A DNA stretch of 64,000 nt from Dyadobacter sp. CY323 (GTDB taxonomy: Bacteria; Bacteroidota; Bacteroidia; Cytophagales; Spirosomataceae): assembly GCF_021390245.1 (NCBI RefSeq), contig NZ_JAJUXH010000029.1:1-64000 (forward strand), read 5' to 3'. The notes beneath the pieces were generated by a model, which was not told where the DNA came from, did not search any database, and was given only the letters and a program-made list of their open reading frames with translations. A program made the translations under genes and the position numbers. Shown here in pieces: positions 18,033 through 27,162 of the stretch; position 1 is the first letter of the stretch; every line of letters starts with the position of its first letter.

Positions 18033-19239
18033 TACGGCGTTTTTTCAGTCTGGTATAGGTTCCCTTAAACTCTTTTAACAGCGAAATTGGTTTAGAGTAG
18101 CTCATGTTACCATAAATTGCTAAATTCTTGTAGTTAAGACTTACGCCTTTCCTTAGGTAAAATGCAAACAGCCGAGCGCCCAACCTAGTCCTTCTGTTGA
18201 ACTGGTACGGCTGCATCAGTTTTATTTTTGCAACAGCAAGATCGGCAAGCACAACAAACTGATCTGATTCAGCTTGCCGGAGTATTGTACTACCGACCGA
18301 GGTCCTTGAGATAATAAGACTTTGCCCATCTTTTTCTGCAAAATCAGGATAGCCATCGGTGGTCTCCCATGCATCTCCCACAGCGATATCTGCTTGTATA
18401 CCTATCCCGTCAGGGCATAATTTACACCTCAATTTCAAGTGTCTGTTCAGTACTTTTCCCCAAGAGTCGTTATATGTTTTTCGATATAACTTTTCTTTTT
18501 TATCCTTGAAAGAAAAGTAGCCCGGCCAGCCGTTACCCCTATAAACAAGGTCTTTTACGGGATATTCAGCGTCGAACTCATTGATGATAGCAGCTGTTCC
18601 ATTAAATGAAGGCATTCCCGCGCAAATAATGGACACAGTGAGCTTAAATCGGTCCTTGTATTGCGGAAACTCGTTCAAGAAATTTTTTAATGCAGATATA
18701 TCACAAGGTTTTCCTATGAACAAATAGGTTTGTTTGTCTTTATCAAGAATGTTGAAAATTTCTGTGAAAATATGTGCAGGAGCATAACGTGACGAAGCAC
18801 ATTTTACAACATCCTCACGCGTATAGGATACCCTTAAAGAGTTGCGCTCGTAATCATTCGCATCTCCACCAACCTGCATTACTCCGTCCACAAGACCGGT
18901 TCTGAGCGCGTAGATACCAAGTGCACTGACGATACCGCCAGATGAACCTTTAGTTCTTACTTCTGTATCTGTAACAAAACCCGACCATAATTTATCGACA
19001 TGCCCCCATACACTTTCATTAGGTTCGAAATCAATATCATTTATTACGTTAGTCCCGGGGCAAATTCTATTGATGATTGCTTCCTTTTCCGGAATGACCT
19101 TCTTTATTTTAGGGTGTATGAATCCATCCTCTCTCAATTCCATTTCAACTGCATCCTTGCCACATACACTTTCACATAGGCCGCAGCCTAGACACAGTCC
19201 AAGTTTATCAATTTTTTCGATTACGGAAGAATTCATCAT
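18025..19239 (-). CDS. coenzyme F420 hydrogenase/dehydrogenase beta-subunit family protein with 4Fe-4S ferredoxin domain
   Basis: The 404-residue protein begins with a ferredoxin-type cluster site C16-x2-C19-x2-C22-x3-C26 (CLGCGLCESVC). The FrhB-type N- and C-terminal domains follow: KGSSGGIVSALGIYAL near 93, YLFIGKPCDISALKNFL near 170, and a later Cys pair in RCKLCPDG before ADIAVGDAW. In methanogens the family binds flavin, iron-sulfur clusters and F420. In bacterial polysaccharide loci it often lies next to pyruvyl transferases, with its reaction still unknown. Here it is 12 bp downstream of a pyruvyl transferase gene and overlaps an acetyltransferase gene, supporting a sugar-modifying redox role. 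F420 use itself is not implied. Confidence 0.9.
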   Translation of the reverse strand: MMNSSVIEKIDKLGLCLGCGLCESVCGKDAVEMELREDGFIHPKIKKVIPEKEAIINRICPGTNVINDIDFEPNESVWGHVDKLWSGFVTDTEVRTKGSSGGIVSALGIYALRTGLVDGVMQVGGDANDYERNSLRVSYTREDVVKCASSRYAPAHIFTEIFNILDKDKQTYLFIGKPCDISALKNFLNEFPQYKDRFKLTVSIICAGMPSFNGTAAIINEFDAEYPVKDLVYRGNGWPGYFSFKDKKEKLYRKTYNDSWGKVLNRHLKLRCKLCPDGIGIQADIAVGDAWETTDGYPDFAEKDGQSLIISRTSVGSTILRQAESDQFVVLADLAVAKIKLMQPYQFNRRTRLGARLFAFYLRKGVSLNYKNLAIYGNMSYSKPISLLKEFKGTYTRLKKRRNA

Positions 19240-19251
19240 TTGTAATGTACT

Positions 19252-20454
19252 TTATTGCAATAAAGACTGATGTAGCAGTTGTTTTAATTTCTCCAGCCTT
19301 GGTTTTATAATTTCAGCTTCACTCTTTTGTATACCAGAAGCGAGTTCCTGTCTGTTCTCAAATCCTTTAATTATTTTATCCAATACGACTTCTGTCTCAG
19401 TATTTACGCAGTCTGCCATCCAGGGATAGTTCAAAGTATCCTGAAACAAACCATTAAACTTACGGCTATATGCCATGGGAACAACCGGAACTCCTGATGA
19501 AAAAGCGGCTATACAGGCATGCATACGCGCACCACTGAAGAAGTCCATTCCACTAATATAGCTTTTTGCTTCAATAGGGTTTTTGAAACGTGGAGATACA
19601 ATGACTTGTGGATACTTCGATTTAAGATCTAACGCCACCTGGTAATCGTCTTCGACAGCATAGTTTTCTGGTACTACGTGGGATACAAGGTGCAACTGTA
19701 CGGTCTCAATTTTTGAAAAGTATTCCAATACTTTGACTATAAGATCTTTATAATCAGTTTTCATACTGAACTGATTATTTCCGGTATACCCTCCGCTCCA
19801 AAGCAATCCAGAAATATTGATACCCACATTTATCTTTCCGTTGTCGACATTTTGTCTCTCAAATGGCATATAGAAAGCTACATCTATTGACTCAACTATA
19901 TTGTCCGGAGATAAGAATTTTGCACTATATTCAAAGCTTTGCTTATCTCGGCTTATGACCGTGCTTAACTTTTTCATAGTGTCAAAAGCATCTTTTTCAT
20001 TGTTTTCTGCTTTAAAAGGGCCGATCGTTTGCGGAAGCAGTGTTTGCTTTTTACCAAGCCTATTGAAGAATATTTTCGAATTAAGAGTTTTGCGGAATCT
20101 CTTGTCGCCATAAATATCTGCAAAGCTATCTCCCTCACCAATGTCAAAAACATAGTCTACCGAGAAAAGCTTAGATAATCCAAACTTTGAAGGTTTTAAA
20201 AGAATTTTTGTCCAAGACTTCAAGTTGCCATAATCTAAGCCGATAGCATTATCAAAGACTATTTCTTTTTGATTGATGTTTATAGAATCTCTACCAACTT
20301 TATAACTGCCAATAAATGTTATATCTCCTTGAAGCCCATTTTCGTCCAGCACATCCTTTATAAGTATCAGGGCGGAATAGGCCAAGGCGCCTACTCCTAA
20401 ATTTACACTATACGGATTTGCCCAAACTATGGCTATCTTTTTGTTTTCCTTCAT
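19252..20454 (-). CDS. polysaccharide pyruvyl transferase family protein (second of two)
   Basis: This 400-residue protein has VWANPYSVNLGVGALAYSALIL at the N-terminus, a middle QTLLPQTIGPFKAENN block, and the family end motif FSGARMHACIAAFSSGVPVVPMAYSRKF near residue 315. It differs strongly from the member at 9668-10804, so the two are not a recent duplication and may pyruvylate different sugars. It lies 12 bp upstream of the F420-beta-like gene and 61 bp downstream of the epimerase gene. Confidence 0.9.
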   Translation of the reverse strand: MKENKKIAIVWANPYSVNLGVGALAYSALILIKDVLDENGLQGDITFIGSYKVGRDSININQKEIVFDNAIGLDYGNLKSWTKILLKPSKFGLSKLFSVDYVFDIGEGDSFADIYGDKRFRKTLNSKIFFNRLGKKQTLLPQTIGPFKAENNEKDAFDTMKKLSTVISRDKQSFEYSAKFLSPDNIVESIDVAFYMPFERQNVDNGKINVGINISGLLWSGGYTGNNQFSMKTDYKDLIVKVLEYFSKIETVQLHLVSHVVPENYAVEDDYQVALDLKSKYPQVIVSPRFKNPIEAKSYISGMDFFSGARMHACIAAFSSGVPVVPMAYSRKFNGLFQDTLNYPWMADCVNTETEVVLDKIIKGFENRQELASGIQKSEAEIIKPRLEKLKQLLHQSLLQ

Positions 20455-20515
20455 TTTAATATATTTTTCCCTTTTTTTGTTTGTTCAAAAGCATATTGAA
20501 GTTTTTTTTAGATAG

Positions 20516-21532
20516 TCATTTTAAAGGATTCTTTTCAGAAGTATACCATTCGACAAAATCACTAATACCTTCACTTAAACCCACCATCGGTTTGTAGCCT
20601 ACGCTTCTTTCCAGTTCAGAGGTGTCCGCATAAGTTTGATAGACATCTCCTGGTTGTTTAGGTAAAAAGTTCTTCAAGGCTTCCTTTCCAAAGCTTACTT
20701 CCATCTGCTTTATGAAATTCATAAGATTTACAGGCGAGCCGTTTCCTATGTTTAATACGCGATACTGCTGACCGGATTCGAAGTCAGCGAGCATCGTTTT
20801 AACAACTCCTTTAACAATATCACCCACATAGGTAAAATCCCGCTGCATATCACCGTTGTTGAATACCTTTATTCCCATTCCTTCGGAAATCGCCTTCGCA
20901 AAAAGCATGGGAGCCATATCCGGTCTTCCCCACGGCCCATATACCGTAAAAAACCTTAAACAGGTAATAGGAATGTTATAGAGCTGACTGTAGGCATGAG
21001 CGGTCAACTCATTGCTTTTTTTAGTAGCGGCATATAAACTCACAGGGGAATCTACCTGATCACTTTCCGAAAAAGGTACCTTACCGTTCTCTCCATACAC
21101 GGATGAGGAGGAAGCGTGTACCAAATGTTTAACAGGAAAGGTACGGCACGCCTCTAAAATGTAATGAAATCCCAGAATATTAGATTGGATATACACATCT
21201 GGGTTTTCGATCGAATATCTCACACCTGCTTGCGCAGCAAGATTGATTACGTAGTCAAACTTTTGCTTCTGAAACAATGCGAACAATTGTTGCTTATCTT
21301 CAAGGTTGGCTCGGAAAAAACTAAGGGCAGCATACTTGGTACTAGGCGCAAAATTATACCATTTGATATCTGTTTGGGAAATACCTAACTCTGCTAGACG
21401 AGCGTATTTTAGTTGTGGCGAATAGTAGTCGTTAATGTTGTCCAAACCCACGACCTCTAATCCATCCTCTAATAATTTTTTTACTGTATGGAAACCAATA
21501 AATCCCGCACTTCCTGTAACTAATACTTTCAT
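20516..21532 (-). CDS. NAD-dependent epimerase, UDP-glucuronate 4-epimerase-like
   Basis: This 338-residue short-chain dehydrogenase has GSAGFIGFHTVKKLL (NAD-binding GxxGxxG), the LDNINDYYSPQLKYARL block that is typical of UDP-glucuronate 4-epimerases, and the catalytic SSVYG...YAATKKSNE (Ser, Tyr-x3-Lys). It probably makes UDP-galacturonate from UDP-glucuronate for the EPS repeat. It is the first gene of the downstream part of the operon, after a 690-bp gap. GalE-type activity on another sugar is possible, but the NDYY block favours the uronate enzyme. Confidence 0.9.
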   Translation of the reverse strand: MKVLVTGSAGFIGFHTVKKLLEDGLEVVGLDNINDYYSPQLKYARLAELGISQTDIKWYNFAPSTKYAALSFFRANLEDKQQLFALFQKQKFDYVINLAAQAGVRYSIENPDVYIQSNILGFHYILEACRTFPVKHLVHASSSSVYGENGKVPFSESDQVDSPVSLYAATKKSNELTAHAYSQLYNIPITCLRFFTVYGPWGRPDMAPMLFAKAISEGMGIKVFNNGDMQRDFTYVGDIVKGVVKTMLADFESGQQYRVLNIGNGSPVNLMNFIKQMEVSFGKEALKNFLPKQPGDVYQTYADTSELERSVGYKPMVGLSEGISDFVEWYTSEKNPLK

Positions 21533-22222
21533 AATGTTTTAATATTTACTATTACATCGCTTTCACGTGCAAACTGCCCACGGAGTGGTGTTTACGCTAC
21601 CTGTTATAATGAAATCCTACGGGAATAGTACAGCAGCAATAGGAAGAATATGCTACTACTCACCCAAAAGAATTTTCTAACATTCAGGGATAAATACATG
21701 ATTTGTAAGTTGAGTTTTCAAGTTCAGACGACTGAACATTTTTCAGATTTAGCCTATCCGCATACCGTTCCCGGTGGGGCATATCATCTAAGGCCGTAAA
21801 AAACAGACTGGGTGGCTAACTCTTCGTTTCCGTGAGCGCTAACTTGAAAAGGTGGCTTTTTGCCTAAAATTGGGACGCGCTGCCTATGCAGCGAAGTACC
21901 GGATATGAGCCAAGATCTGCAGCTAACCCTCCCGGATAGTAAGAAGTAAGTGATTTTCATGTTACTGTCAGCTGTGGGCGACTGCCGTCAAGCCTTGATT
22001 AGTTTATAACGTTGAGATATTTTAACTCAGAGTTAAGTACACCGGATCTGAAAATGCTCTCAGCCGTAGCACTTAACCCTGCAACATAAATCTAAGACTG
22101 ACCAAACTCATCAGTAACTCTTAGAAGATCTTTCAATACGCCTGAGTCTTCTCCAACCTGAGAGATGAATAATGAGGCACAGTCATTGCATTCAGCATTA
22201 AGATCGATACCATTAATGATAC
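21533..22222. other. 690-bp gap splitting the EPS locus
   Basis: There is no convincing gene on either strand. It separates the export/kinase genes (22223-26406) from the epimerase-to-GH10 genes and probably contains a promoter for the latter, though no clear Bacteroidota -33/-7 pair was found. A weak dyad, GTTCA/TGAAC, lies at 21722-21737. On the minus strand, directly behind the kinase stop, a shifted frame stays open for about 50 codons without its own start; this is within chance expectation. Confidence 0.5.
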
Positions 22223-24586
22223 TTAGCTCATTCCAACCAGCTTTTTTAAGCGGCTGCCTACGCCCGTATCTTGCTTCTCGTCTGAGTAATATCCATATCC
22301 GTACCCTCCATATCCGTACCCTCCATAACCATATCCTGCGCCGTAGTTTACACCGTTGAAAATGACAGAAAGATTTGCAAAGCGCTTTGTTCTGTTAAGC
22401 TCAGAAATTCGAGATACGTGGTCAAGCAGAGTATAGTTAAATCTTGCTAAGTATAAGGTTGCATCAACAAACTCACTAATGATAGATGCATCTGTTACCA
22501 ACCCAAATGGTGGAGAGTCAATTAGTATGTAGTCATATTGCTCTCGCAGTTCCTTAATTAACAGTGGTAGACGGCCATTGCTCAGAAGTTCCGATGGGTT
22601 CGGCGGGATAGGGCCGCTGGTAATTACATCGAATTTAGGATGGACACCAGTTGACTGTATCAAGCTAGAAATATCCCTATGTCCTATTAGGTAATTTGTT
22701 GCTCCTTTGTTGTTGGAAACATTCAAACGTTCATGTAAAGTTGGTTTGCGAAGATCCAATCCAATTAAAACTACCCGTTTGTCTGAATAGGCCAAGCTTG
22801 CTGCAAGGTTGACGCTGACAAAACTTTTGCCTTCTCCACCAATTGATGATGTAAACATCAAAGTGCGGCAACTTCCATCGCCTAAATATTGTAGGTTTGT
22901 CCGTAAAGCCCGGAATTGTTCTGCGACTGCAGAACGGCTTGTAATGGCTACAATTGCGTCTTGTCCAGGATCCACTTTTAAGACGCCAATTTCTCCCAAG
23001 ATTGAAAGTCCACCAACCTTTAAAATATCGTCTTTTGATTGTATGGTGTTATTCAGCAGGAATAACAAATTTATAAGCAGCACAGGTATTAGAAAACCCG
23101 CCATCAAAGCACCTGACCAAATTACTAATCTCTTTGGTTTAATAGACAAAATAGACGCATTTGGGGCATCTATCAGGCGACTATCGGTAACCGTTGATGC
23201 ATAAGCAAGAGCAGTTTCTTCACGTTTTTGAAGCAGGTACAGATATAACCCTTCCTTGATCGTCTGCTGCCGTTTAATGCCAACATATTCACGCTCCTTT
23301 TGAGGAATGCTGCGAAGACCGGCGGAAAACCGCGTGTTTATACCTTCAAGGTTTTGCTTGGTTACGTCCATTCCCCTTCTAAGATTCTGCACGTTCTCGC
23401 GGATGGCCTGTTTCGTTTGTGAAAGCTGGGTATTGATTGTCTCAAGAAGAGGGTTACTTGCCTGAGTAGTGCGAGCGTATTTCTCGCGCTGTAAGCTCAA
23501 TTCGTTGTAATTTGTAAGAAGGGATACCAAGACGGGGTCATTAATCATATACGTTGCCGGTGCAGAGGCCCCAGTTCCCGAATTCTTAATATAATTGTCG
23601 ACACTTTCCAGAATACTAATCTGTGTATTTATTTCACTTAGCTTAGAGTCATTTTCTTTTATATTTTCCAAAAAGATTTGAGATTCCGAACTTATGTCAG
23701 TAAGTCCCTTTGAAGTTTTATAGGCTTCAACATCATGTTCAACGTCTCCGAGCTCACCCGTGATTAAACCTAAACGGGTTTCAATAAACTTAAGCGTATT
23801 ACTTGCCTCGCTGTTTTTATCACTGAGCGATGACTGCACGTAAACGTCAAGCAACTTATTCAAAACGTCTTTACCTCGCTGTTTAGACGGATCTTCAAAA
23901 GCGAGCTGAAGAACAGTACTTTTGATGTTCGGAAGGGTTATCGTCAAACGGCTAAGCATGTCGGACGTCAACGTCGGTAAACTGAAGAATCGAACGTCTA
24001 TATCAGTATATTCAGATGCAGTACCGGCTTCGACAGAAAATAGTCCCCAGGGGTTACGGAATTTTTGCCCGAAAGTATATAACTGTTCTTCATCATTGAT
24101 CTTATAATGAAGACTATCAACCAAATGAATGGACATAGGGTTTTCCAAAGCATAAAGCGAAATGATCTCAGGCTTAACAATGACGGGACTACGACTATAT
24201 AAGTCCACCGTCTTTAAGCCATTTTTCGAGTAAAAGGCTACGTCCAGATTTAGGTCTTTGGCAACCTGGGCCATTAAGGATTGTGATTTGAGAATTTCCA
24301 TCTCATTTTCAACCAACTTATTGCCACCAAACTGGGTCATTTCTTCCAATATCGAGCCTCCCGCATCTAGGCCTTTTTTTTCATCTTTAATTAAAATAGA
24401 TGCCTGTGATAAGAAGATCGGTTTGGTGATCTGCAGATAGACAAATGCGGTAATTAAGGAAAGACCCGTAAAAATGGGGAAAAGGTACCAATAGCGCAGA
24501 TATCGGCGCAAATAGCCCTGCAAATCAGATTTGGAGCGTTCTTCTTGAAAATATTCGTCTTCGAGGTCTTCGTGTCTTCTACTCAT
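22223..24586 (-). CDS. Wzc-like polysaccharide co-polymerase with BY-kinase domain
   Basis: This 787-residue inner-membrane protein controls EPS chain length and export by cycling tyrosine phosphorylation. The N-terminal Wzz domain has a first membrane helix near residues 32-53 and a long periplasmic coiled coil around 260-430; a second helix lies near 480-505. The cytoplasmic BY-kinase follows: Walker A SSIGGEGKS near 580, Walker A' VVLIGLDLRKP, and Walker B YILIDSPP near 685. The C-terminus is a Gly/Tyr-rich tail with a dense tyrosine cluster, the autophosphorylation site. Its phosphatase (25669) and outer-membrane partner (24629) lie just upstream on the same strand, 42 bp separating it from the exporter gene. 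Confidence 0.95.
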   Translation of the reverse strand: MSRRHEDLEDEYFQEERSKSDLQGYLRRYLRYWYLFPIFTGLSLITAFVYLQITKPIFLSQASILIKDEKKGLDAGGSILEEMTQFGGNKLVENEMEILKSQSLMAQVAKDLNLDVAFYSKNGLKTVDLYSRSPVIVKPEIISLYALENPMSIHLVDSLHYKINDEEQLYTFGQKFRNPWGLFSVEAGTASEYTDIDVRFFSLPTLTSDMLSRLTITLPNIKSTVLQLAFEDPSKQRGKDVLNKLLDVYVQSSLSDKNSEASNTLKFIETRLGLITGELGDVEHDVEAYKTSKGLTDISSESQIFLENIKENDSKLSEINTQISILESVDNYIKNSGTGASAPATYMINDPVLVSLLTNYNELSLQREKYARTTQASNPLLETINTQLSQTKQAIRENVQNLRRGMDVTKQNLEGINTRFSAGLRSIPQKEREYVGIKRQQTIKEGLYLYLLQKREETALAYASTVTDSRLIDAPNASILSIKPKRLVIWSGALMAGFLIPVLLINLLFLLNNTIQSKDDILKVGGLSILGEIGVLKVDPGQDAIVAITSRSAVAEQFRALRTNLQYLGDGSCRTLMFTSSIGGEGKSFVSVNLAASLAYSDKRVVLIGLDLRKPTLHERLNVSNNKGATNYLIGHRDISSLIQSTGVHPKFDVITSGPIPPNPSELLSNGRLPLLIKELREQYDYILIDSPPFGLVTDASIISEFVDATLYLARFNYTLLDHVSRISELNRTKRFANLSVIFNGVNYGAGYGYGGYGYGGYGYGYYSDEKQDTGVGSRLKKLVGMS
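22293..22337 (-). repeat. 15-bp tandem repeat encoding the YGGYG tyrosine tail of the kinase
   Basis: On the plus strand the unit CCATATCCGTACCCT occurs at 22293-22307 and 22308-22322, with a degenerate third copy at 22323-22337. It is in frame and encodes repeating YGGYG units of the kinase tail, so loss or gain of a unit would change the number of phosphorylatable tyrosines without a frameshift. Confidence 0.85.
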
Positions 24587-24628
24587 TTTAGAACCTATTA
24601 GTAAGCAAGGTTATAGATTTGATTGACG

Positions 24629-25444
24629 TTATCTGGAAACTCTGTAAAACAACAATGAAGCTGCCGCAATAACACTGACGAATAGAGGGGCTAGTTGGAG
24701 GGTTCTGTCTGTCGCGTTCATTCTAACCTTTGAAGGCTCAACATATATTACGTCGTTCTTATGAAGGTAGTAATAAGGTGAATTAAATATATCACGTGAC
24801 GTTAAATCAATGCGGGTATAAAGTCGCTTCCCATTCTCTTCCCTAATTATCAGTACATTTTCACGGCGACCATAAATAGTTAAGTCTCCGGCAAGGCTCA
24901 GCACCTCTGGTAACGTAATTCTTTCGTCCGGTATATTATAAACCGCTGGCGAACGAACCTCACCTAACACCGAGACCTTAAAATTGATATTTCGGATAGT
25001 AACAGATGGCTCCTTTAAGTACATGAGCAGACGTGCTCTGAGGGTATCTGCTGCGACTTTGGTCTGTAACCCCTCCAGTTTCACTTTGCCGACCAAGGGT
25101 AATTCGATATTTCCATCAGAATCTACAAGATATCCGAAAGGCTGGATGGCAGCAGAGGCAGAACTTCCATAACTGGCGGTTGCGGACGCATACCTGTTGG
25201 GCGCATTAAATACTTCGTTAGCTTCCGCATTCAAACTTCCAACGATGATAGATAACATATCATTTTTTTGGATGGTCGGAACATAATTTTGCAAGATTGT
25301 GCTGGATGAATTTCGTAATGTATCTCCTTGGAAATATACAATCGACTTGGGGGATACACATGACGTCATTCCTCCGGTTATCAATATGTAAATGAAAAGC
25401 AAAATGGAGCCGAACTTTGTCAAATGCCTTGAAAGCAGTTTCAT
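24629..25444 (-). CDS. polysaccharide export lipoprotein (Wza-like, SLBB domain)
   Basis: The ATG at 25444 is preferred to a TTG at 25489 because it gives a proper lipoprotein signal: MKLLSRHLTKFGSILLFIYI followed by TGGMTSC. The mature protein (271 residues in all before processing) has the poly_export domain (NYVPTIQKNDMLSIIVGS, then GYLVDSDGNIELPLVGKVKLEGL) and an SLBB domain (VSVLGEVRSPAVYNIPDERIT). A C-terminal hydrophobic segment (LAPLFVSVIAAASLLFY) could span the outer membrane as in Wza. It forms the outer-membrane exit for the EPS together with the co-polymerase encoded 42 bp downstream. Confidence 0.93.
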   Translation of the reverse strand: MKLLSRHLTKFGSILLFIYILITGGMTSCVSPKSIVYFQGDTLRNSSSTILQNYVPTIQKNDMLSIIVGSLNAEANEVFNAPNRYASATASYGSSASAAIQPFGYLVDSDGNIELPLVGKVKLEGLQTKVAADTLRARLLMYLKEPSVTIRNINFKVSVLGEVRSPAVYNIPDERITLPEVLSLAGDLTIYGRRENVLIIREENGKRLYTRIDLTSRDIFNSPYYYLHKNDVIYVEPSKVRMNATDRTLQLAPLFVSVIAAASLLFYRVSR

Positions 25445-25488
25445 AGGGGAACGATGAGTGTAAATAGAATTATTGTAAGTTATTGTCA

Positions 25489-25551
25489 ATCAGTTGATTA
25501 ATAAACTGATATATCTCAATGATTGTAACATATTGATTTGTTAAACAAATC
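25489..25551 (-). promoter_or_regulatory. two dyads in the leader upstream of the EPS export operon
   Basis: A perfect palindrome with 8-bp arms (GATTTGTT-A-AACAAATC) lies at 25535-25551, and a second dyad with 7-bp arms (ATCAGTT/AACTGAT, 8-nt spacer) at 25489-25510. Both lie 45-107 bp upstream of the Wza-like start, in the 224-bp gap below the phosphatase gene. They could be operator sites or leader-RNA structure; no U-tract follows, so terminator function is unlikely. Functional role is inferred from position only. Confidence 0.4.
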
Positions 25552-25668
25552 TGTTTTCTAAGTCCAATTCAGAGACCTTTATCAAACGGGTAACTGCTTT
25601 CTTGATAATGTACAAGTGTCAGCTTCTAAGGTATGACTACAAATATAGAATAAATTCAATTATCGTCA

Positions 25669-26406
25669 TTAAATATTTATAAGTTTTTGATTCTGAAACG
25701 GATATTTTGTCAACCAATTGTTTTTGTTGCTCCGCTGTATCATCTCTAGATGTTGAATTTTGTGGGCATCGGTTCCCAAAAATGTGATCAGGTTATTGCG
25801 CAACAGCCATTCCGCCATCTTGGTAATGTTATCTCCATAGTACCCTGAGAGTGATAATATATTCACCTGGAGCTCACATCCCTGATCTACCAGCTTTTTA
25901 TAAACATTAGGATCTGTGTAAAAATAGGTATATCTCTCTGGATGCGCCAAAACGGGTTGATACCCTTTTTGAATGATAAAAAAAAGGGTCTCGGATGTAT
26001 TCATCAAAGGAGTAGAGTAGGGGAGCTCCACTAAAAGCCTGTTTCCTGGAAGCGTTAAAAGTTCCTGGTCCAGGGAAAGCAGCTCATTGAAATGCTCATC
26101 AATAAAATATTCTGCCGCTGCGCTAATTTGAATGGTTAAGCCCGCTGCCTTAACGGCCTGTCGAACTTCTTCTAAGCCAGACTTTATAATTTGAGGGGTA
26201 TTTTTATAACAATCCCAGATTACGTGTGGAGTAGTTACAATATGCCTGTATCCGAGATCCTGCATTTTAGTGATCATCGCAACGGATTCTTCAACAGTCT
26301 CAACGCCATCATCTATTCCTGGAATGAGATGAGAATGTATATCTATACCTATGTGGTCTAAACCAACGCGTTTATTCTTCGTCTTATCAAATAACCAGTT
26401 GAGCAT
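25669..26406 (-). CDS. PHP-type tyrosine-protein phosphatase (CpsB/YwqE family)
   Basis: The ATG at 26406 (MLNWLFDK) is preferred to a TTG at 26424; length is 245 residues. PHP-domain metal-binding motifs are clear: DIHSHLIPGIDDG near 20-32, TTPHV, AHPERY near 155 and GTDAHK near 212. The family uses a multinuclear metal centre to remove phosphate from the tyrosine cluster of Wzc-type kinases and so takes the place of Wzb-type phosphatases. The kinase gene is two genes downstream, separated by the Wza-like gene. There is a 224-bp gap to that gene, so it may have its own transcript. Confidence 0.94.
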   Translation of the reverse strand: MLNWLFDKTKNKRVGLDHIGIDIHSHLIPGIDDGVETVEESVAMITKMQDLGYRHIVTTPHVIWDCYKNTPQIIKSGLEEVRQAVKAAGLTIQISAAAEYFIDEHFNELLSLDQELLTLPGNRLLVELPYSTPLMNTSETLFFIIQKGYQPVLAHPERYTYFYTDPNVYKKLVDQGCELQVNILSLSGYYGDNITKMAEWLLRNNLITFLGTDAHKIQHLEMIQRSNKNNWLTKYPFQNQKLINI

Positions 26407-27162
26407 ATGAAATTCGGCCTTCAAGTCTGTGTTTCCTATGTAAAATCGAAGTTGCCGACCGGAATTTTAGTTTATTAAAGTTGGACAAATTTAATATAAA
26501 AGCTTGACTTCATGCAGTATTTCAGATGGAAACTTTTGACGAACTGTAAAAGTGTAAAATGGTACTATTCTTTTGTACCATTCACTGTTTAACCATTACC
26601 AAGCTGTTTTCCTCTAGAAAATGCAGTTGTTAAATGCTAGATCTGTTCTGCGTTTGTGTCCGGTTGGTCAAATTGTGCTTAAAGAAGATCCTTTGCATCT
26701 TGAAATACGTACTTTCAATACTTGCATATTTTGAATAATTTACGAAACACGTGGAAGTTATCCACTTTTCGTCTTAATTTTTAGTGAAGAACCGGACACT
26801 GAAATTCCGGTAACACATATCTTTCCTAGTGCCTTTATAGGGAAACAGTATAACAGTCCGACATCTCGATCGAATTTGGTGAGGTTATTGAAGGGAAATG
26901 GCATCAAGCACCAAACAGAACGACTAGAATTCGTTTTCGTAAGGATCGGAGAAAACGTGCGGGTAGCTGCGGCAATGCAAGTAGCAACCGAGAGACTGCT
27001 GGACTTTAATAAATGCACATTATTGAAAACGGGTATGTTGCCAAACATCCGGAGATCTAGACATAAAGCAATAGCCGAAACGCTGGTTGACAGGTTCTAA
27101 AACACTATAATCGTTTCTGTTTAGACTAGTTCAATGAGACTTCAGATTCTCTTCTACTCGTT
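26407..27162. other. 756-bp region without a supported gene
   Basis: Overlapping open frames exist at 26876-27100 (plus, 74 codons) and 26758-27048 (minus, 96 codons), but neither resembles a known protein nor has a convincing start; they probably arise by chance. An 8-bp dyad AATGGTAC/GTACCATT lies at 26558-26582, about 150 bp upstream of the phosphatase gene. A TAAATTTG octamer (Bacteroidota -7-like, minus strand) lies at 26486-26493 but has no -33 partner. Confidence 0.45.

Noticed and set aside
22080..22222. Minus-strand open frame behind the kinase stop (INGIDLNAECNDCASLFISQ, then VGEDSGVLKDLL) as an extra small gene or frameshifted kinase extension
   Set aside because: It is about 50 codons with no start of its own, and the kinase already ends in a normal tyrosine-rich tail plus basic end; an open run of this length is expected by chance.
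25640..25647. TATATTTG, TAAATTTG (26486-26493) and TAGATTTG (46565-46572) as Bacteroidota -7 promoter elements upstream of the Wza-like, CpsB-like and rhodanese genes
   Set aside because: The TAnnTTTG pattern has six fixed bases and is expected about 30 times by chance on both strands of 64 kb; no -33 TTG at the usual spacing was found for any of the three.
26758..27100. Overlapping open frames on both strands in the gap between phosphatase and Wzi-like genes as genes
   Set aside because: They have no recognisable domain, signal or start signal, and overlapping both-strand frames in non-coding DNA are usually accidental.
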